Of a stretch of 7,617 nucleotides of DNA, positions 6,056 to 7,617 are shown piece by piece. Below the pieces are notes generated by a model, which saw nothing but the letters and a program-made list of their open reading frames with translations, was not told where the DNA came from and did not search any database. Position 1 is the stretch's first letter. Each line of letters begins with the position of its first letter. Origin of the DNA: CAIQPS01 sp964631965 (GTDB taxonomy: Bacteria > Actinomycetota > Thermoleophilia > RBG-16-64-13); contig CAZWAR010000121.1 in assembly GCA_964631965.1 (NCBI GenBank), forward strand, positions 1 to 7,617, read 5' to 3'. The translations under genes were made by a program, and so were the position numbers.

Positions 6056-7617
6056 CTAGGTGTCCTGCATGCCCGACGACGGCACGAAGCCGTACTCCTC
6101 GGATCGGAACACGTCCTCTTTAAGCTCCTCATCCTTGGCCTTGTAGACCTTGCAGAGGAGGCAGGTGAGGTCCGGCGACCCGTACATGGGGTCGAGGTGG
6201 TCGTTGCTGGTGAGCACATTGGGATTCGAGATGAAGACGCCGTGGTAGCCCTTTGCCGGCTCTTCCGGATAGAAGCAGTTGGCTGTGGCCATGAGGACGC
6301 CCTTCTTGATGCCCGGGAAGGCACGCAGCTTCTGCCGCACCCGGCCACGGGGCGACTCGATCCAGATGATGTCGCCATCCTCCACTCCGTACTTCGCGCA
6401 GGTCTCCGGGTGCATCTGGGCGGTGGGGAACTCCATGAAGCTGCGCAGCCAGGGGATGTTGCGGTACTGGCCGAGGAAGTAGAAGGGCGCCCGGTAGCCG
6501 CTGGTCATGACAACCGGGTATTCCTTGAAGAGTTCGGGGGTGGAGTAGGGGCTCTCACCCGGTTCGTTGAACAAGGGTAGCCCGTCGTATCCGAGCGACT
6601 CCAGATGCTGCGACCGGAACTCGAACTTGCCCGAGGGGGTGGGGAAACCGCCGCCCTCCCTCCAGTAGTCGGTCTTGTACTTGTAGTACACCTGATCGGG
6701 GCCCCAGCAGCCGTTCACCGTCCGCTCGCTGAACTCCTGCCATTTGAGCGGGTCGCCGTCCTCGCCCTTGCCCCGCCGGATCTCGTAATCGAGCATGTCT
6801 TCCACGGATGGCCACCACTTGTCGGGGACCACTCGTTTGCCGATCTCGTTGAAGATCCAGGCGTCGGACTTGGCTTCACCCGGGGGATCGACCACCTTGT
6901 TGTGCGCTTCGATCATGAAGCGGGGGTGCATGTCGTAGACGTCATCCAGCTCGAGCCAGTGGGCGGCAGGCAACACGATATCGGCTGCCTCGGCCATAGG
7001 GCCCATGAACTGGTCGGCGTGCGCCATGAATTCGACCTTCTCGATGGCCGCCACCACTTCCTTGGTGTTGGCCATGTGCACGATCTGCTGCCCGCCGACA
7101 CTGAACCAGACCCTGATGGGAGCTCTGCCCGAGTTGATGGCCTTGACCATGGTGTCGGGGTTGCAGGTCCGGGTGGCGCCCATCTTGAAGCGGTCACCGC
7201 CGATGATGTTCTTCTTCATCTCATCGGTGATGGGCAGCTCCAGGTTGAAGTCCTCGATGAGACCGGTGTCGGGAAGCACCCAGCTCACCATGCTGCCCGG
7301 TCGCTCGATGTTGCCGGCCAGGCCCATGAGGCAGGTGATGGCCCGCAGGGTATGGCCGCAGTTGGCCTGCCGCTCGAGGGAGCTGCCCACCTGGATGGTG
7401 CCGGGCGTGTCGATGGCCCACATGCGGGCGGCGGTGGTGACGTGTTCCTTGGGGATCCAACAGATGTCGGAGACCTTCTTAGGGGTGAACTCTTTCACCC
7501 GCTCCCGGAGCTCCTCGAAACCGAAGGTCCAGTTCTCCACGAACTCCTTGTCCCACAGCTCTTCTTCGTAGATGACGTTCATCATCCCCAACGCAAGGGC
7601 GCAGTCCGTGCCCGGCC
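6056..7617 (-). CDS. Molybdopterin oxidoreductase (DMSO reductase family), 5'-truncated
   Basis: C-terminal 519 residues of a large Mo/W-bis-pyranopterin enzyme; the gene runs off the right edge, so the N-terminal Fe-S motif and the residue that binds the metal are not visible. The frame is open to the edge and begins PGTDCALALGMMNVIYEEEL, a family-typical stretch (the TTG at 7591 is internal). Later come GSSLERQANCGHTLRAITCL and GLAGNIERPGS (cofactor-binding region), and FMGPMAEAADIVLPAAHWLE. The C-terminal molybdopterin dinucleotide-binding domain contains MTSGYRAPFYFLGQYRNIPW, QMHPETCAKYGVEDGD and the ending DPMYGSPDLTCLLCKVYKA. The family covers thiosulfate/polysulfide reductases, acetylene hydratase and several hydroxylases and hydratases; the visible part does not decide between them. 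No partner Fe-S or membrane-anchor subunit gene follows it downstream; any such gene would be upstream, outside the window. Location (cytoplasm or Tat-exported) cannot be judged without the N-terminus. Confidence 0.93.
   Translation of the reverse strand, partial: PGTDCALALGMMNVIYEEELWDKEFVENWTFGFEELRERVKEFTPKKVSDICWIPKEHVTTAARMWAIDTPGTIQVGSSLERQANCGHTLRAITCLMGLAGNIERPGSMVSWVLPDTGLIEDFNLELPITDEMKKNIIGGDRFKMGATRTCNPDTMVKAINSGRAPIRVWFSVGGQQIVHMANTKEVVAAIEKVEFMAHADQFMGPMAEAADIVLPAAHWLELDDVYDMHPRFMIEAHNKVVDPPGEAKSDAWIFNEIGKRVVPDKWWPSVEDMLDYEIRRGKGEDGDPLKWQEFSERTVNGCWGPDQVYYKYKTDYWREGGGFPTPSGKFEFRSQHLESLGYDGLPLFNEPGESPYSTPELFKEYPVVMTSGYRAPFYFLGQYRNIPWLRSFMEFPTAQMHPETCAKYGVEDGDIIWIESPRGRVRQKLRAFPGIKKGVLMATANCFYPEEPAKGYHGVFISNPNVLTSNDHLDPMYGSPDLTCLLCKVYKAKDEELKEDVFRSEEYGFVPSSGMQDT

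Noticed and set aside
1..7617. CRISPR arrays, tRNA/rRNA genes, insertion sequences or att sites
   Set aside because: No regularly spaced repeats, no tRNA-like cloverleaf, no transposase or terminal inverted repeats were seen by eye.

Overview
The window is a gene-dense, GC-rich bacterial stretch with SD-led genes, GTG/TTG starts and little intergenic DNA. It encodes oxygen-sensitive, ferredoxin-linked enzymes together with a molybdopterin enzyme. That points to an anaerobe with a high-GC genome; Actinobacteriota (Coriobacteriia-like), Chloroflexota or a deltaproteobacterial lineage would all fit. I cannot fix the taxon from the sequence alone.

Left part (1-1762, + strand): the 3' part of iorA, then complete iorB, overlapping by one base. 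Together they encode indolepyruvate (arylpyruvate) ferredoxin oxidoreductase, which turns aryl-2-oxoacids into aryl-acyl-CoA plus CO2 and reduces ferredoxin. A 14-bp GC hairpin follows iorB.

Middle part (1855-4844, + strand): a VOC/glyoxalase-fold protein; an EthD-like two-domain gene that is frameshifted and has lost its stop; a 3-hydroxyacyl-CoA dehydrogenase; and an NAD-type short-chain dehydrogenase. This looks like a CoA-thioester or alcohol/ketone oxidation cassette. A promoter-like extended -10 inside a small inverted repeat lies just before the dehydrogenase pair, so that pair may have its own promoter.

Right part (4936-7617, - strand): two GC hairpins mark the convergent junction. 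Next comes a regulator that fuses a MerR-type DNA-binding domain to a TetR-type domain, apparently with a leaderless promoter carrying a perfect palindrome in its spacer. A 17-bp imperfect hairpin follows, then the C-terminal two thirds or so of a DMSO-reductase-family molybdopterin oxidoreductase that runs off the right edge.

Taken together (inference), the window is part of an anaerobic catabolic island for an aromatic or alicyclic substrate processed through 2-oxoacid and acyl-CoA intermediates, with a local dual-domain regulator. The substrate cannot be read from the sequence. The most unusual items are the MerR-TetR fusion with its leaderless operator/promoter, the damaged tandem EthD-like gene, and the recurrent long GC hairpins without U tracts.
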